NCBI RefSeq assembly: GCF_031628175.1
Contig: NZ_JAVLVT010000023.1
Coordinates: forward strand, 1-8,565
DNA: 8,565 bases
Reading direction: 5' to 3'
Source: Lipingzhangella_A rawalii
Lineage (GTDB): Bacteria; Actinomycetota; Actinomycetes; Streptosporangiales; Streptosporangiaceae
Shown here: positions 6,805 through 8,565 of the stretch, piece by piece
Layout of the letters: every line of letters starts with the position of its first letter
How positions within the stretch are numbered: position 1 is the stretch's first letter
Notes under the pieces: generated by a model
Told to the model about the DNA's origin: nothing
Databases searched by the model: none
The model's input: only the letters and a program-made list of their open reading frames with translations
Program-made: the position numbers and the translations under genes

Positions 6805-8361
6805 GTGTCGGCCATGGGGTGTGGGTGGTGGTGAGGATGTGGCGGGCGGTGTCGGTGAGGGGGTCGGCGGCGGTGTGGGTGTGGCCGGCGATGGTGACGT
6901 TGATCTGCTGGAGTGGCCGTAGGGCCTGAATGATCTTCTTGATGCTCATGCCGGTGGCGTGTTGCAGGTGGCGGGTCACGGCCAGGGCGGTGACCACGAT
7001 GGTGAGGTGGGCTTCGATCGCCTCGCGGGTGTGGTGGAACATGGGGCGTGCCCGCGATCGGTCGTGCTCATCCGGAACGAGGCCTCCACGTTCCAGAGGT
7101 CGTGGTAGGAGGCGATGACCTCCTCGGCGGGCATCAGGGTGACCGGGATGTTGGTGAGGTATCCCTTCAGCCCGACCAGGCGCCGGGCGCGGGCCAGGGC
7201 GGCTTGGTCCAGGGTCGGCGCACCGCTGCCGGTCTTGACGAACCTCGGTGTGCGTGCGGCCTTCTCGCCCGCGATGACGGCGCGGGCGCGGTTCTCCTGG
7301 GCGGTGAGGGTCTTGGCGTCGCGCACGGCGCGTTTGCGCGAGTAGGTCCACACGGCCCGCCATGACCGGGGGTGCCGGTCGGGGTCCCATACCGGCTCGG
7401 CGCGGTGGGCGGGGTTGTTCTCGCTGCGTGCGGCGGCTGTGGCGGTGCGTGGGGTGATGGTGTCGATGACCTGGCCGTCGGTGAACGCGTCCCCGTGCCA
7501 CCGGAAGTGGGAGGCCAGGTCGACGGGCGCTTTGGTGACACGCGACCCGACGATGAAGCGCAGGCCGGCCTCGTCCAGCTCGCGCAGGTTGGCGGTTGAG
7601 ACTATGCTCGCGTCGGCGACTACCACCAGGTCGGCCAGGCCGTGGCGGGCCTGGAAGCGGCGGATGAGCGGGATGAGGGTGGCGGTCTCGGCCGTGTTGC
7701 CCTCAAAGCAGCCGATCTCCAGCGGGAAGCCGTCCCTGTCCACCAGCAGCCCGACCACGACCTGCGGATCCACGCGCCGCTCCTTGGAGTAGCCCACCTT
7801 GCGCAGCTCGTCTTCGGCATCGGCCTCGAAGTACAAGGTCGTCACGTCGTACAGCACAAGCGACAAATCATCCTCACGCGCGGCGTGGGCGAAGCAGGCG
7901 GCGGCGATCCGGTCGCGGTAGGCACGCTCCTGACAGCCGGCCAGGGCACGGAACATGGTCCGCAGCGAGGCGCGCTCGACCCCGATCTCCTCCAGCACCC
8001 GCAGCGAGTCGGCCTTGCTGGTCGGCTCCACGATCCGCGCCAACACCAGCTGCCGGAACGACTCGTCGGCGACCACGTCGAAACCCAGCCGCGCATAAGC
8101 ACCGGTCAACACCTGCCACAACAGCGCGCTGGACTTCGAGGTGATCACCGCCCGGCCGGGCTCGACCTGCCCGCCGGACAGATCCAGCTTGCCCTGACCG
8201 GGATGCAGCTTACGCCGAGCGGCCTCCACCAGCGCAGCCAACTCAGCGTCGGTATGCGCCGACCCCAGGTGCTCGATCACCCGATCCCGCCCCTGGCGAC
8301 GCTCGGCGATCTGCACCGCCGTCGCGCCCGAAGCCGTCCGGACCTTGCGCACGAACGCCAC
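6800..8361 (-). pseudogene. IS1634-family transposase with one frameshift
   Basis: About 520 codons on the minus strand from GTG 8361 (start VAFVRKVRTASGATAVQI). The DDE catalytic core is readable: first Asp in LVLYDVTTLYFEAD, second in DLVVVADASIVS, Glu in YHDLWNVEASFRMS. After RMSTTD the frame turns to nonsense, while the neighbouring minus frame gives the expected ARPMFHHTREAIEAHLTIVVTALAV and ends PWPTH with TAA at 6802-6800. A single base is missing close to 7055 (GAT CGC GGG where GAT CNG CGG GCA is expected). The frameshift lies just after the catalytic Glu, so the product loses its C-terminal helix region. It is probably inactive, unless this is a sequencing error. The family normally uses one uninterrupted ORF. 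Confidence 0.9.
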
Positions 8362-8451
8362 CCGCCCGACCCTACCGGCCGATTAGTGTGTCACCCCACA
8401 CCCACGAACCCCACCCCACCAGCACGAACACCAGCACAACCCACTAACCCG

Positions 8452-8472
8452 ACAAAAATGGCACGAGTCAGG
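8452..8472 (-). repeat. Right terminal inverted repeat of the IS1634-family element
   Basis: Partner of 6784-6804. It lies on the promoter side of the transposase gene. Confidence 0.85.
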
Positions 8473-8477
8473 TCAGA
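8473..8477. repeat. Target-site duplication, right copy (TCAGA)
   Basis: Partner of 6779-6783, directly after the right terminal repeat. Confidence 0.88.
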
Positions 8478-8540
8478 CGCTCCCACCAAGCGATAGCCCA
8501 CCAATACCACTACCGAAGACAGGAACTCCAGGAACCATGA
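8478..8540 (+). pseudogene. IS701-family transposase, last 20 codons (fragment 3)
   Basis: Removing the IS1634-family element and one TCAGA copy joins TGG TCG CTG TTC AGA to CGC TCC CAC CAA GCG in the same frame. That restores WSLFRRSHQAIAHQYHYRRQ, then ELQEP and TGA (8538-8540), matching the RRRHQ...HYRR tail of IS701 transposases. The stop codon lies inside the right terminal repeat. The exact fit of frame and family motif proves the order of insertions. Confidence 0.85.
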
Positions 8541-8562
8541 CAAAACGGAACTACAACTGGAG
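8535..8562 (-). repeat. Right terminal inverted repeat of the IS701-family element
   Basis: Reverse complement of the left repeat at 5832-5859, with 15 bp exact at the outer end. Confidence 0.85.
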
Positions 8563-8565
8563 TGC

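Larger units (their letters stand above)
6784..8472 (-). mobile_element. IS1634-family insertion sequence, 1689 bp, complete ends
   Basis: The ends are near-identical inverted repeats: left CCCGAGTCGTGCCGTTTTAG (6784-6803) and right, read inwards from 8472, CCTGACTCGTGCCATTTTTG, with 17 matches in 21 positions counting the next T. It is flanked by a perfect 5-bp duplication TCAGA (6779-6783 and 8473-8477). Length, duplication size and the encoded transposase all fit the IS1634 family. It is inserted in the transposase gene of an IS701-type element. Confidence 0.92.
5830..8564 (+). mobile_element. IS701-family element, internally deleted and split by an IS1634-family insertion
   Basis: Terminal inverted repeats define it: CTCCAGTTGTAGTTC at 5832-5846 is repeated exactly, in reverse complement, at 8548-8562, and homology continues for 13 more positions with 3 mismatches (25 of 28 overall). 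The left end follows TTAG (5826-5829), matching the YTAR target of the family. The transposase fragments lie between, all on the plus strand. The exact right boundary and target copy cannot be fixed because the window stops there: the last base C8565 does not match the T expected for a TTAG duplicate, so one end may be mutated or offset by a base. Confidence 0.82.

Noticed and set aside
7642..8496. 284-codon plus-strand frame opposite the IS1634 transposase
   Set aside because: Mirror of a GC-rich coding strand. The minus strand has the DDE motifs, and the frame crosses the IS right end into IS701 sequence.

Overview
The window looks like an accessory segment of a high-GC Gram-positive (actinobacterial) genome. 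The long S-adenosylhomocysteine hydrolase (SAHH) carries the extra central loop typical of mycobacterial and other bacterial enzymes. Codons are GC-rich, the terminator is a GC-rich hairpin without a U-tract, and the insertion sequences (IS701, IS1634 and IS5 families) are of types common in actinomycetes. No species can be named.

Layout. Bases 1-198 are the end of an IS701-family element: the N-terminus of its transposase on the minus strand, its terminal repeat, and a TTAG-type target. Bases 203-933 hold no convincing protein gene. They carry a palindrome-rich candidate promoter (about 306-399) followed by a well-formed S-adenosylhomocysteine (SAH) riboswitch (446-528), whose expression platform is a Shine-Dalgarno (SD) sequestering hairpin. 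The riboswitch lies about 400 nt before SAHH gene 1 (934-2391, complete and canonical). An 18-bp perfect hairpin terminator (2429-2473) separates it from a second SAHH-family gene (2589-3887). That second gene is of the short archaeal/Thermotoga-like type and has replacements at several substrate-binding and catalytic positions. A low-GC spacer with a good sigma70-like promoter follows, then a 12-helix MFS exporter (4269-5513).

From 5525 to the end the window is a nested stack of mobile elements. An IS5-family transposase relic (minus strand) ends at a TTAG target where an IS701-family element begins (5830). That element has lost the middle of its transposase. It is also split by an IS1634-family element (6784-8472) flanked by a perfect 5-bp target duplication, TCAGA. 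The IS1634 transposase carries one frameshift. The IS701 right terminal repeat runs to the last bases of the window.

How the genes may work together. SAHH removes SAH, the product inhibitor of methyltransferases, and the riboswitch senses SAH and should switch expression on. Next to it sit a diverged SAHH homologue with a re-modelled pocket and an exporter. One reading, which is inference, is a module for making, resisting or exporting an adenosine- or SAH-like compound. A regulatory pseudo-enzyme paired with SAHH1 is the main alternative. No methyltransferase, metK, metH or adenosine kinase is present in the window to decide.
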